Shown one piece after another: positions 50,609 to 62,178 of a stretch of 64,000 nt of DNA; positions within the stretch are counted from its first letter, which is position 1; the number at the start of each line of letters is the position of its first letter. The stretch is from Tieghemiomyces parasiticus (taxonomy: Eukaryota; Kickxellomycota; Dimargaritomycetes; Dimargaritales; Dimargaritaceae), in contig JANBPT010000094.1 of the NCBI GenBank assembly GCA_027575765.1, forward strand, positions 1 through 64,000, read 5' to 3'. The position numbers and the translations under genes are program-made. The notes beneath the pieces are model-generated. The model did not search any database and was not told where the DNA came from. It saw nothing but the letters and a program-made list of their open reading frames with translations.

Positions 50609-52564
50609 TCAGTCCTCTGCGGCCTCATGCAGATGCAGCCAACGCTGGTATCTTTCGGCCAGTGTGCGCGGAATGCCACTCGCTACAGGCTGGTGTGGCC
50701 CGGTGTCATCCAGAGCGGTGTGGACCCACGCTAAATGATCTGCAGTATTTGTTGTAGACAATCCCCACAGTTGGTCCCATCGGGCATTGCTAGGCGCATC
50801 GGACGACGGTGCACAGTTCGGTACGGTCAGGACGATCCCCAGCGCGGCCAGATCGGCTGTAACTTCCCCCCGGTGGTACTGTAGCCCTTCAAGCAACCAA
50901 TCAATGCCGTTGGCAGCTTGATTGGCGAGTCGGCCCTGGTGGCGTCGGTTGAAGGCTACAGCTAGAGCCAGGCCATGCCGAAAGTTACACCAGAGGGCCT
51001 CATGGGTCGGATACAGGCGGAGAAGATCCCGGGTGGCCAGCGAATGCAAGGTGATAACGCAGCCCGTCAGTGCCAACCCGATCGATTGGTCGTCTGAAGT
51101 AGCATAGCCCAGACCGCCGCTGCGCTGGCTGATGCGGTAGAATGCTGCAAGCGGGCCGGCCTGTCCTTCAACCGCTCGCCGAGCCTGATCGTGGTGGACT
51201 GTCAGCGGGCACCGGTCAATGTAGTCTGTCAAACACCGGGTCAACGCAAGGCCATAGGCACCCGCGGAGTGGTCACTCACGTGGAGCCGTAGCCACCGGT
51301 GAGTGCCAGCCCAGGCTTGCCATAGTGACTCGCCCACGGTATCGAAAAGGTTGAGAGCCCCGGGGAACTCCGGATCTGGTAAGGCAGCGAGGAGACTGCG
51401 GTCCAGAAACTGGCGGTAGGTCCAGGCGTAGTAGAGCCGCGGGTAGGCCGTCGCCGCCTGGTCGCACAACACATAGTCGTTGGCGAGGTAGCCAAGGTAG
51501 GCCCGTTGGTCACCTTGACGTTGTAGTTGGCGAAGTGTCCATTTTCTGGGTGGTAGAGTACAGTAAAATCGTTGGGTGATGAACACATAGTCAATTGGGC
51601 GAGGTGGTTAATATCGCTCGGCAGCGCCCGGGGGGGGGGGTAAAAACCATAGCAGAAGCTAGATATGGTTTTTATCGACAACAGGAACAAAGGCAGCTAA
51701 CGGGGTTATGGAGGGGAGGGGGGGGTGAGGTCAGCCTAAGGCCTAATTGGACCTTACCGATGGTTCCATACGTCGTCGCAACTGGACCGCTTCCTCATAC
51801 CGAGGACTAGAGCGGTTAGCCGCATTTCGTCGTGCCAGTCTTCTCTTGTCCCATTGAGCAGGAGCCAACGTTTTCTATAGGGTTGGATTGGGGTCATCGG
51901 AGACACAGTGGTGAGCGATCTGGTCAATATGTTATGGGCATACCGAACATGTCAGGATCAGCCTTCCGGGTAGCACCGTCGCCCGGAAGGACCGGTAAAC
52001 CTACCGCTGGTTCCAGGCTGAATAGTCGCGATGGTTAAGGATGAGGAGGGACTGAGTGAACGACATCAGCTCCCTAGTTGGTAGAGCCGCTGAAGGAAGA
52101 CCATGCTTTCGCAGCCGGTGTAGGTGGTCAAATAGAAGTGGACAAGCCCACGTTGGAATACCAAGGGTCCCCTTGGCCACTTCGAAGGGGTAGTATGGCT
52201 TATTGCCGTGGTCGGTCGGCGCTGGTCCATCACAGGCCGATTCGTTAAGGCCCGGGACCATCTCGATGGCTACTCTACGATAGTGCCGTGGGTGTGCGGG
52301 GTTGCCGGTGAATAAGTCGACGGAGGTTGGTGTTGAGCCGGCTGTGCGGGTTAGTCTAGGTACACATATATTTTTTCGGGGCAGTGATGAGCCTGTCACC
52401 TATGCAGTACCAGGGCGATGGGGAGCGCTCACTATTTAATGACGGCCAATTTTAGCGGTCGTTCAGCGACGATGCGGGGGAGGTGATTAGACTTACATGG
52501 CCTGACAGTCCAGGTCGTCTATGAGCCCCCGGAAAATCAGGTGCAAGGCTTTATGGGTCGACAT
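50609..52564 (-). CDS. PTAR1: PTAR1-like prenyltransferase alpha-repeat protein
   Basis: Protein with prenyltransferase alpha-subunit repeats; human PTAR1 is the alpha partner of RabGGTB in GGTase-III, which geranylgeranylates Ykt6 and FBXL2. Four exons, 52564-52497, 52355-52005, 51874-51758 and 51545-50609, join in phase to 490 residues. Collinear motifs: IEMVPGLNES, PFEVAKGTLGIPTWACPLLF, SLLILNHRDYSAWNQRKRWL, DDVWNHRKWTLRQL, YPRLYYAWTYRQFLDRSLL, WLRLHVSDHSAGAYG and THEALWCNFRHGLAL. These W-N-x-R/K and HVSDHS blocks are diagnostic. The 5' end of exon 2 is uncertain: an acceptor further in also keeps frame. It converges on the membrane-protein gene. Confidence 0.88.
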
Positions 52565-52994
52565 GGCAATCCGGAAATGCGCTCGGCCCCACAAATTGTC
52601 CTCAACGGGTGGACAGTTGAGTACGAAGTATAGTCGGCGCACGGAATGCGAATGCCGCAGTTTTACTGCTAGGTTAGGAAGCCAGGAACCGAGAAAGAGC
52701 GGGACAATAAGGGTCCCCTCCGGCCACAGGTGGTTGGGACAGGTTGACCTGACCAACCCCCTAAAAAAAAACAGTATCCGCGCTGTGCGTGGGGCCGCAT
52801 TTCAAAGTATCCAAACACTTCGCTGCAGAGCGCTTTCAAAATCATCATTAGGGCGTAATACAGATTGTTTCATTTTTTTTATAAATACAGGAATGTAATC
52901 GGATGCCAGCACAACAGAGTACTGCCATGTTCATCCGGGTAGCTCCGAGGGATACCGAGTAGTTGCGAACGCTGGGTTAAGCGGGTAGGCTGGT
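52565..52994. other. Intergenic PTAR1 5' / SNARE 3'
   Basis: About 430 bp. An open minus frame continues upstream of the PTAR1 ATG to about 52756 and may be leader or a longer N-terminus. No other gene. Confidence 0.45.
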
Positions 52995-53825
52995 TCAGGT
53001 AAAAATGACCAGGGCTATCAATATGAACACAACGACGAGAAGGACAATGATGAGATAGAACGACTTGTTCCCTGGAAATGCGGTCAGTTTACGTGAAGAA
53101 CAAGTATGAAGCGTGTTGGTCAGTTTTTAAGGGCTGAAAGGGGAGAAGGAGAGGGTGGCACTGGGCTGCATTGGTGGCTAGGTGCAACATTCGGCTGCTC
53201 AGTAGTTCCGCAGTGAAGCGGGGCCACATCAACTATCGGATAATATTAACACACCAGCCCATACTTACCCGAGTTCTTCTTGATCATGGTCTCGACGCCC
53301 TTCATGGCGCGGGAAAGCTTCCCCTGCGTCTGGTCCGTCTGGCTATCTAGTTCCTCTAACAGTCTAATAAATTGAAGGGAGCGAAGGAGAGTCGAGAGGG
53401 TAGCGGGGCGTTAGAACTATGACACCGTCTAGCGCGGAAGGTCGCCTATATTGGTCGGTAACCTGGAGAGAGCGCCCATCCGGCGTTACGACCGTCCAAA
53501 GGCAGAGAGGGAGCGGGATTCGCCACCCGAAGCTATACCGGCCAACCTACACATTGTGGTCCTCCAGCTCGTTGCCCATCGTGCCGGCCATACGCCGGAT
53601 ATTCTGCACCGTTCCCATGACGGAATCCAACTGTTCATCCTGGTGTCGGATGATGGTGGTCTGGTGTTGCTGCTCGTCCTCCATCCAGTTGGAGGAGCGT
53701 AATGCGTCTCGCGGTAGGAGTGAGGCCGCGGATTCTGGCCGTGGGTGCATTTCAACGACAGAATCGCCGCCATTATCCCATATGCTAGGGGGTGCCCGAG
53801 CCTGGCGGCGCGAAGAGTCAGTCAT
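52995..53825 (-). CDS. Qc-SNARE, syntaxin-8 / Syn8-like
   Basis: Membrane-anchored SNARE for endosomal or Golgi fusion. Three exons, 53825-53551, 53363-53269 and 53071-52995, join in phase to 148 residues. A short Pro/Ser-rich N-terminus with no Habc domain is followed by the SNARE motif from about residue 60: HQDEQLDSVMGTVQNIRRMA, then GTMGNELEDHNVLLEELDSQ and TDQTQGKLSRAMKGVETM. The C-terminal anchor is SFYLIIVLLVVVFILIALVI. The GNELxxx pattern aligns with GNELDEQNEI of syntaxin 8, placing His90 where the zero-layer Gln is expected. Syntaxin-6/Tlg1 is the alternative. The lack of a Habc domain makes it shorter than usual. Confidence 0.85.
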
Positions 53826-55028
53826 AGTGAGGAATCAATATTGAGAAGCGGTATAACAGAGGGTCGAGCAAACCAATGGGGAGTAGAGGGGAGCTAATTT
53901 AATCAAATGACCGGAGGAAGGAAGGTGAGGAGGGTAGAGAATAACCCAAGTCTCAGAAGCGATTTGGCATTCGCAGTACCAAAGAGGTCCTCCCCTACTC
54001 TTCCCTTCCTCGCGTAGCGTACCTGCGTGACAGCGGTGCTGCTATGTAGCCAGCGTCGGTAGCACCTGAGTGCCATGCTCACCGGTACAATGGTCAGCTT
54101 ACCGATTTCTTCCCTGGATCCAATTTCCATTCTTGAAGGTAATATCCTAACCCCGTGCTGTCTAGTTGTTTTTTTAGCCGTGACCACAGCGATGGTGTGG
54201 TACTCGGCTGGGTAAAGATAGGTCTGACGATCCAATGAAAAGAGCCTTAATTAACCTTTCCCTCTGGGGCGGTATCATTAACACGCAGTATTGCCTCCTA
54301 AATGTTCCGCGACTACTGAGCTGTAAGATGCCCTGGCAACCTGAATGTGATAATCAGGCCTCACACATTGTACAGATACCACATCGGGCAGTAAGGCGAG
54401 GGTCACTAAAAAACAGAGTGATCAGCTCAACAATGAGCACGCCACGTGTGGCGTGGGCCTTTAGCAACTAAACTTCAGAATAGCAGCCCATCGTTACATG
54501 TAATGAGGTGTGCGGCCGGTGGAAAACAATCAAAAGCAAGGGCGTCGAAATCAGTAACTAGGTGAGTTTGCCAAAATAAAAGGCCTTATTGGTTGCAATA
54601 TTATAATAAATACATGTCATTGGTCCATTTACCACATTGTGTGTGAGATATGCCTGCAGGGCGTCTTTTAGTGTGGTTGAGGAACTTAAGCCCAGGCCAC
54701 CTAGAGCTCTGAAGCGCCATTGGCTCGGCATTCAGTGTGGGTCCACTTTAACGGCTGGTCAATTCCCGGATCTGAGCTGTGAGCATTCCAATGACTAGAT
54801 AGCAACCAATATTAACGTGTGTCAGGCGGAACATAATTGAAGACGGGCTCACCTATGGGGGGGGCAACAGTGCCAAACGGTGGCAAGTTTAGAGAGCTAG
54901 AAAACGGGCGGTATAGGAGGGCACAGGATGCTGTGGATAATTTAAAGCGGAATAGTAAAACGAATGCTTACTGAAGAGATTTGGTTGGGGCCATCCCCGG
55001 CCCCTTTTCTATACCCTCTGGGAGGGGT
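53826..55028. other. Intergenic, no supported gene
   Basis: SNARE promoter at the left; otherwise only short frames with no domains. Confidence 0.45.
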
Positions 55029-55574
55029 TGTGGTCCATTGAGATCCGGTAGACCTGGTGGTTGTTGGGGCTCCATGGTTTGGGTCAAGAGTTTGTATGAA
55101 ATCAGTGGGTTCTGGTAGACCACATCATACATACCTCAGCCACAAAGGCATTCAAAAGGCGAAATTGAAAGGCATCACTAAACGGAAGCTTGTGACCTTG
55201 GACTTGAGAGGGTTGGCCCAGCAAACTATCAAATACAATATAGTGAGGCTAGATCCGATTATTAGCATCAATGACCCTATCCTAACATTAACAGGTTCAG
55301 ATGTGTTAGTCTCTGTTGGTATCCAAAAGACAACGTGCCACAAGGCCCTGCAAGTCACCGCAACGCCACACAGGAACAAGCACCGCCCTCTTAATACCAA
55401 CAATTGGCCAACAAACCTATCGAGAACCCTCCATGACTAACTATCAAGACCCAACCCTCCACACGTTTCCCGGCTATATAAGCCTACAAACCTAACTACT
55501 AATGTCTTTATCTTACCTTTTATCAATCATGCACGTAACGCAATAAACCACTCCTTGGGGCCTTGCCTACCACA
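55029..55574 (+). mobile_element. Candidate solo LTR (546 bp)
   Basis: Begins TGTGGT and ends ACCACA, perfect 6-bp terminal inverted repeats of the TG...CA type. Inside, TATATAAG at 55475-55482 is followed 60 bp later by AATAAA at 55542-55547, near the 3' end, as in an LTR. No target-site duplication is visible in the five flanking bases and no internal retrotransposon genes are present, so it would be an old solo LTR. A 100-codon open frame inside has no domain. Chance is not excluded. Confidence 0.4.
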
Positions 55575-55844
55575 GTCTCTCATATATAATACCTCCCCAT
55601 GATATTTGTACCCATTACTTTTGCCTTACACATATTGTGATGTTTATAAATGAATGAACACCAAAGGGGTCATGCATAGGGCAAAGTGGCATTACTGAAT
55701 AATGGAAAGGCTGCCTAAGTGATAGGTGCTACACACTGTCAGATAAATACAGGGGTAGCACGGTGGCAACACAGTGAGAACCTTTTAGGGTCAAAGATCC
55801 TTGGGTTGGTTTAGCCTATAAACTGAAATTTGGCCTATGACCAA
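55575..55844. other. AT-rich intergenic
   Basis: No coding signal; similar in base composition to 3.7-4.5 kb. May be part of the element that ends at 55951. Confidence 0.4.
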
Positions 55845-55951
55845 TATCATTTCAAAAAGGCAATTATACTATCACAGAATTGCTGATTTCAAAATATATG
55901 ACTTAGATTTTATCTTAGGATGATCAAATGTGATGGTTCCCAATCACCACA
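55845..55951 (+). repeat. Diverged element end abutting copy B
   Basis: Same-orientation relative of 4340-4466, ending in the identical GGTTCCCAATCACCACAC. It stops at the very base where inverted-repeat copy B begins, which suggests that insertion of this element, or recombination at it, set that boundary. Confidence 0.6.
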
Positions 55952-56944
55952 CCATCCCTTGCACTCCCTAGCCCCACCTAAGCCTCAAGCAACCCAGCCA
56001 AAGGTATTGAGATCTGACTCATATCATCTTGTTGCAGGGCTGCCTCTCACAGCCATTGCCTCGATTAGCATTTAGCAAGGTTGGTATTACAAATGTGCCC
56101 TAATCCCTTAGAAACCCGCCTACACCAGCCACTAGCAGGGCTGTAGCCTGAAGAGTGAACCAGCCAACCACTGTCCCACCTGGATTAGAATTACTGGTAA
56201 CCACTTTGGCTGCCATCCTTAACACTCCTTAACCTCTGTGCTGCACCCTCTCAACGTCACGTTGATGCCTCCAACCTTGCCTTGCTTTGCTTCCATTGCT
56301 ATCGCACTGATTTTGCCTAGCATTACACTCTGCTTACCAGTGGGGAGTCTAGCCTCATGACACCATGGTTTGTATACTTGTGAGCAACCTGTGATTCCCA
56401 ATTCAACTCCAACTTCCTATAAGCCAAGCGCCATGGCCAAGCAACCAGCTGTGTTGTGTACGCACTGTACCCTGAACATCTGATCATCATACATAGGAGT
56501 CCCCACAGTTCCTGCACATAGGGTGTTTTCTGTTCTGATTTGGCTGACACTTCTAGTCCCCAATGGTAGGCGCTTACCTAGGCTGCTCACACCATCCTCA
56601 TCCGCACATTCAATGCCTTTGGCATCTACTCACTCAACTTTACTAACCTGTACATTTGGTATGAATAACCTAGCAGCCCATCCCAGGCTAGTTCTACCCC
56701 AGTTTGTCAGTTGCTAGATGAATCCTTTAATGCATAATCCTTACCAGTTGCCCAATCCACTGTGAAACCAAGGGTCATTGGCAAACCTGCCATGCAAGAG
56801 AGTGCGGAGTATTGCGTTTAGTAAACAGTATGCAAAAGCAGTAGCACTGTAGGGTGTGCTGTAATGCCGATGCAAAGGGTGGGAATACAAACCCGGATGC
56901 CAGTGGTCTGAATGACCAGATGCCAGAGAGTGGGGGAGAGAAGG

Positions 56945-57279
56945 TCAAGGTTTAGTGGCAGGCTTGCCTTTGTTGGGCAGTTTGGTTAACCTTTCACTAC
57001 TACGCCTCATCATATTGGCTGCCATCTGATGTTTAAATTGGTTGCCGGTCTTAGACAATTCCACCGCCCTACTTTTGAGACTCATAGATTTCCGTTTTTC
57101 CTTTAGTTTTGGGGGTGTGGACGGAGGGGTAAATGCTTTTTTACGATCCTCGATGCTGGCACCCGTGTTAACCTTAGGGGGGGCCGCTTGTGCAGTGAGC
57201 CAGCCAAGGCCGTGTGGGTGGTGGCAACAGCTAGGACAACTGCAAGGACGGCAGCAATGGTGACAGTAGTGAAATGCAT
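56945..57279 (-). pseudogene. Secreted-protein gene copy, frameshifted
   Basis: Copy of the gene at 2407-2742. The signal peptide is intact (MHFTTVTIAAVLAVVLAVAT) and so is the Lys-Arg, but at about 57192 a run that reads GGG in copy A reads GG here. The frame shifts, so the rest of the protein runs in another frame, though that frame is otherwise open to the original stop at 56945. This is one event, a recent loss or an assembly error in a G/C-rich run. The downstream part still has mostly conservative changes. Confidence 0.8.
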
Positions 57280-58112
57280 GATGGTGTTGGTAAGGTGGGT
57301 GGGATAGGACAAGTGACAGAAGAGAGAGAGAGAGCTGGTGCTGATGTGAGAGGCAGACGTGGTGTGAATGTAGAGGTGTGAGGGTGATGATGGGCTGGCA
57401 AGAGGTGGCAAGCAGGTCGGTATTTATATCCAACAGCCCACCAGTCCGTATGGAGGTATCCAACGTCCATGGGCGTGTGCAGTGATTGAGAAGGGGAGGG
57501 AGGTACAGCCGGTAGGGCCTACTTACAACGTTCTGGACAGCACCAATCTATCTGCACATCACAAAGGCAATACAAAACTTCTATTTGCTTCCGCCCGGAG
57601 AGTGCTGTCAGCATGAGATTGGGTGACTTACACCCCCAACGGCGGACGAAATGGACACGGCGCGTTGTGCCTAATCTGTCAAATTATTTGTTTGGCATAT
57701 TTTTACTGGGGATTATGTGAGAGTCAACATTATGTTCATTGTTCCTATACATTATTCTTTTTCATGGTCAACCCGTAACGATTGTAGTGAAGGTCCATAT
57801 CATAATTTGGTGGGGTGGAGATCCCGCCTTCCCTCCCTCTCTCTCCCTTCATATGCCCCACTATTACGCCAAGCCCGTCCATTGTGATTGACCAGTTGTG
57901 CAGGACATCCCATCCTTTGGTCCTTCTCTTCCACTCTGCCTCCACTTGCAATTAGCTTGGTTTAGAGGCCGCAGTCCACTGAGAGTGGGGGCAATGCCAC
58001 GGTCAAGGTGCAGCACAGGCAGGTCAATTCACTTGCAGGGATTCTTAGCAAAACATGCCGCGTAGAAAATGGGACATCCCGTTTCCTGTAAACTCAACTC
58101 TATATCCAGTCG

Positions 58113-58379
58113 AGTGCTTCAGCCGCTCCCTACAGTTCTGATCTGGCCCCCGGCGACTTTCGTCTGTTCAGGAATATCAAACTGCGGTTAAGGGGTAAAG
58201 AGTTCAGCGCATTGGAAGCGGTCGTGGACGCCTGGGGATCGGAGCTAGCTAAGCTTCAGCCAAATGACTCTACTGCTTGCTTTTATAGCTGGCTAGGACG
58301 AGGTCGCCAAGTGGTACAGATTGGTGGTAATGATTATAAATTCACATCACTTAAATATGAAGGTCTCATAATTCATTGA
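58113..58379 (+). mobile_element. Mariner-like transposase fragment (copy B)
   Basis: Second copy of the C-terminal transposase remnant of 1303-1572, with the same SSDLAPGDFRLF block and no ATG; open to a TGA at 58377-58379. Confidence 0.7.
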
Positions 58380-58392
58380 ATCATCTATAATT

Positions 58393-58795
58393 AGCCTTAG
58401 CACAGCAGCCATATGGTGTCTCCTTTGGTTCTTTCTATACGGACGCCTGCTCAGGTTTAGCCTCACCATCAATAGTAGATGAACCGCCCCATAACACATT
58501 ACCCACGTCATGTTGTGATGCTTAAACTTGAGGGAGGAAAGTCAGTCTGGATTATTAATGACCTAATAGCATAGAAGCCGTTTGTAAGTGAGGCAATGTC
58601 AATGAACCCACGGGGAAGTAAGTTAGTGGAGGCAGCGGCGCTGAACCCAATGTAGCGTCTTCAATCGGGTATTAGAGAAGCTCACACATTGCTGCTCCGA
58701 CGGTACACTCTATCGTGCACGGCCTTCTGTTTCATTTGCTCATTTCAACTGCGCCTTCGTCAGTCTCCCCTTAGTTTGCATCTACCCTCACCATC
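58393..58795. promoter_or_regulatory. Upstream region of MCTS1
   Basis: About 400 bp from the end of repeat copy B to the MCTS1 ATG, C/T-rich from 58720. Must contain the promoter; no other feature. Confidence 0.45.
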
Positions 58796-59512
58796 ATGTT
58801 TAAGAAGTAAGCCGCCGGTCAGCACTGACGATTGAGGGCGCCGCGTCAGCGGTGTCAACCCCCCAGAAAGTCGTTGGCCGACCGACCCGTATTGTCTACA
58901 TAATCACCAAAACCGCCTGTCTGACCCATCTCCTCCTTCGGTTCGTATGTCTGCCCTCGTTTCCCCCACGCCAGAGTCAATCCAAAAGAGGATGTGGCCA
59001 CACAGAGCCAGATCAAGTCATCCGTGCAGCGCAACATCCGCACCAAGCTGGTGGAGCAGATGCCCGGCCTGGAACCCTACATTAACGACCTCTTACCCAA
59101 GAAGGCCACAATGACCTTGACCAAGCTGCGGGAGCACATCAGCCTCGTCTCGGTGAATGGCGAGGTGCTCTTCTTCAACCACTTTGACGGCGCATACTAC
59201 CCGACACTCAAACTGTTGCACCGGTACCCGGACATTTTGCCGCACCTACAGGTCGATCGGGGGGCCATCCGGTTCGTGCTGTCCGGGGCCAACATCATGT
59301 GCCCTGGGCTGACCTCCCCGGGCGCCCGAATGGACGTTGACCTGCCCAAGGATAGGGTCGTGGCCATTATGGCTGAGGGCAAGGAAAACGCCCTGGCGGT
59401 GGGTATCACCCGCATGTCAACCGAGGAGATCCGGAGTGTCAATAAGGGCCACGGCGTCGACACCGTGCACTACCTCGGCGACCTTCTATGGAAGGCCATC
59501 TTTGACGCCTAG
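58796..59512 (+). CDS. TMA20: MCTS1 / Tma20, PUA-domain translation factor
   Basis: Partner of DENR/Tma22 in re-initiation and in recycling of 40S subunits after termination. Two exons, 58796-58806 (ATG TTT AAG AA) and 58975-59512, join in phase to 182 residues, against 181 in human MCTS1. Start MFKKVNPKEDVATQSQIKSS, then KLVEQMPGLEPYINDLLPKK, the PUA domain from about 90 (VDRGAIRFVLSGANIMCPGL, VVAIMAEGKENALAVGITRM) and the end GHGVDTVHYLGDLLW. Every block matches the family. The 3-codon first exon decides the start. Confidence 0.97.
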
Positions 59513-60780
59513 GGGCACCAACAACCCATACACCAGGGTATTCGTTCCGACTGGGAGTCCATTACATTTACCTTCTATAAAACCCATGGCAGCGAACAGT
59601 GGTGTTCTTGGGTACCACATTTGGTAAACCTGAGCTGTGGTAGGGTCAAGAATATGATTATTTAAGGGGCTTTGGCAAGATTAGCATAGCTGCTTGGGAG
59701 GAAACAACGATGGATGTCTTTACTTCGTCGCGCCACCGAACACTGACTGCTACGGGAAGAGACCGTGCTAACCAATCCTACCCAACACACCGGCAAGAGA
59801 AAGATAGCACGTGGCACTGATGAAAGACTACAACCGGCGAAGCGTAGTGCTCTCTTCCCGGTAGGTAAAACGGGAGCGGGGGTCATGGGCATCACAAGAG
59901 TGCAAACGTGGCCCATGACCCGTTTAGTAAGGCAGCTGGCCACCTCTTTCGTGCTGGGTCCGCGTGACTAACGCCATTCCCGGCCCTGGAACGGTGGTGA
60001 CTGATAAGCCACCCACTGGCTTTCACCCCACACTGCTTGTCCATGGGGACCCACCGACCACGGCCTACCAGGCCGGAATGCCACCAAGGCCGGGAGGGCC
60101 CTTGGGCAGAGCGCGTGCCAGCGTAGACCCGCCCTTGTGTAGGGAGCGCGGTAATCGATTTCCCGTAGTTAAGTGTGTCGGCTGTGCAACTCACCAGGCA
60201 TGTTCTCATCACCCCGCTGTTCCTGTACGCATACAGCCGCCCTCTCTCCTCCCGCCCCCGCTCCCCCGCATTTTCCATTCCTCCGGGGCGCCACGGAGAT
60301 TCAGTCCTGCCGTGACCACCTCTAGCGGCCCACTTGGCGCAGTTGTCGGTCCTGTACAACCGTATACTCACCCTTACCTCTTACTGCTCGCCCGCCCCTT
60401 TCTGCAATTACGTTTCTAACCTGGCCATCCGGCACCGTTCGCTCGTCTCATCCGCCGCCCACTCCCTAAGCACGCCTGCCCATTCTCCATGTTTGTCGGC
60501 TGCGCTGCCGAATCAGCAGCGTGCCCTCTACGAGACTGCTCCTACCTTTTGTAGTGGTCGTCATTCAATCCCCGCTTCTTCTAACCCGCCCACTGACTAT
60601 ACTCCATTGCTGGCCGCTATCTGCGCTCTCGCCTCTATTATACGTCACCACCCCTCCCCTCTCTCCGCCACCATCCTGCTTGTTGTTGGTTTTTTTCCAC
60701 CCTCATTCTTGGTGTATTAGCTCCCGCCTACCGCTTTACCCCCCTCCCGCCGCACCATCCTCCGTGCCCAACCCGCCACG
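59513..60780. other. Intergenic / ATG18 leader
   Basis: About 1.27 kb. The last 550 bp is strongly C/T-rich with several short upstream frames; interpreted as the promoter and 5' leader of ATG18. No gene called. Confidence 0.45.
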
Positions 60781-62178
60781 ATGAATCTCGGCACCAAGTC
60801 ACCGAACGAGATTCTGTTTATGAATTTCAACCAGGACTACAGCTGCATTTCTGTGGGCACGCGTAACGGATACAAAATCTACAATTGCGACCCGTTTGGC
60901 AAGTGCTATGCGCGCGAAGACCATGGGGTGGGCATCGTCGAGATGCTCTACTGCACGTCACTCATCGCCGTAGTGGGGGCCGGCGAGCACCCAGCCTCCT
61001 CGCCACGCCGTCTGCAACTAGTCAACACCAAGCGCCAGTCGACCATCTGCGAACTCACCTTCCCAACCACCATCTTGGCCGTTAAGATGAACCGCAACCG
61101 ACTCATCGTGGTGCTCGAGGAGCAGATCTACCTCCACGACATCCAGAATATGAAGCTGCTACACACCATCGAAACCAGCCCGAACCTGACTGCTGTGTGC
61201 GCCATGTCCCCCGGTCCAGGAGGCTGCTACATCGCCTACCCGTCGCCCACAGGAGCTGCTATCGGATCCATAGGTGCGGACGGGGGCAGCATGGTGACGG
61301 GCGGTGGTGGGTCGCCCACCGGGCCCGGTGCCCCGTTCCAGGGACCCATGTCGGGTGATGTGATGATATTTGACGCGCTCAGCTGCCAGATCGTCAACGT
61401 AATTCAAGCCCACAAGCGACCGGTGGCCTGCCTAGCCATCAGTCCGGACAGCACCCTGATCGCCACCGCCAGCGATAAGGGCACGGTTATCCGCGTGTTC
61501 TCGCTGCCCGACGGCAAGAAGGTCCACCAGTTCCGTCGGGGATCTTACCCAGCGCGCATCTATTCCATCTCGTTCAACGCCACGGGCACGCTTCTCTGTG
61601 TATCAAGCGACACCGAAACTGTACACATTTTCCGCCTGGATACTGACGCAGGCGCCCCGTCGTCGCTCCCCCAGTCCGGTTCGGCCCGATCCCAGACGGT
61701 CGGCCGTCGCAGCAGCGTGCGGAGCCCCTACGCCCAGATGAACGGTGAGTTCACCCCGGAAGCCGAGGAAGGACTGGCGGGCCGCAATGGCGGTGGTAGC
61801 GACCAAGGCGCAGGGGGGCCCGGTTCTAGCGCCACCCTTCCGTCCCGCTTCAGCGCGGCCACGGGGGTGTTCCGGCGGTCGTCCCTGCAGGCCTTCATGA
61901 GCAGCCGCATCGTGGGCAGCGTAGGGTCCTATCTGCCCGACGCTCTCACCGAGATGTGGGAACCCTCGCGGGACTTCGCCTTCCTGAAACTACCGTCCAC
62001 GGGCATCCACAGCCTGGTGGCTCTCAGCGCGTCCACCCCACAGGTCATCGTCATCACCGCAGAAGGCTATTTTTACCAGTACTCCATCGACCTTGAACAG
62101 GGCGGCGAATGTATGCTCCTCAAACAGTACAGCCTGCTGGACGTCGGGGATACCCTCGGCACATTCATGACCGGGTAA
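60781..62178 (+). CDS. ATG18: Atg18/WIPI PROPPIN
   Basis: Seven-bladed beta-propeller that binds PI3P and PI(3,5)P2 on autophagic and vacuolar membranes. Intronless, 465 residues. Seen: EILFMNFNQDYSCISVGTRN at blade 1, the lipid-binding FRRG at 251-254 within KKVHQFRRGSYPARIYSISF, IATASDKGTVIRVF before it and LLCVSSDTETVHIFRLD after it, and VIVITAEGYFYQYSIDLEQG near the end. Gly/Ser-rich loops at about 160-195 and 285-365 lengthen the usual fold. The ATG follows CCCGCCACG and is the family start. Confidence 0.96.
   Translation: MNLGTKSPNEILFMNFNQDYSCISVGTRNGYKIYNCDPFGKCYAREDHGVGIVEMLYCTSLIAVVGAGEHPASSPRRLQLVNTKRQSTICELTFPTTILAVKMNRNRLIVVLEEQIYLHDIQNMKLLHTIETSPNLTAVCAMSPGPGGCYIAYPSPTGAAIGSIGADGGSMVTGGGGSPTGPGAPFQGPMSGDVMIFDALSCQIVNVIQAHKRPVACLAISPDSTLIATASDKGTVIRVFSLPDGKKVHQFRRGSYPARIYSISFNATGTLLCVSSDTETVHIFRLDTDAGAPSSLPQSGSARSQTVGRRSSVRSPYAQMNGEFTPEAEEGLAGRNGGGSDQGAGGPGSSATLPSRFSAATGVFRRSSLQAFMSSRIVGSVGSYLPDALTEMWEPSRDFAFLKLPSTGIHSLVALSASTPQVIVITAEGYFYQYSIDLEQGGECMLLKQYSLLDVGDTLGTFMTG

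Larger units (their letters stand above)
55953..58392 (-). repeat. Inverted duplication, copy B (about 2.44 kb)
   Basis: Reverse complement of 1291-3734 with scattered substitutions and indels. It carries the frameshifted secreted-protein gene (56945-57279), its TATA box (57421-57428), and the transposase fragment (58113-58379). The right edge is the ATTATAGAT equivalent at 58383-58391. Confidence 0.9.

Noticed and set aside
55096..55440. Open frame within the LTR-like unit
   Set aside because: No family, weak start and inside a likely repeat.
55750..55810. tRNA-like A box (GTAGCACGGTGG) suggesting a SINE head
   Set aside because: No convincing B box (GGTTCGANTCC) follows, and the related element at 4.4 kb lacks the A box.
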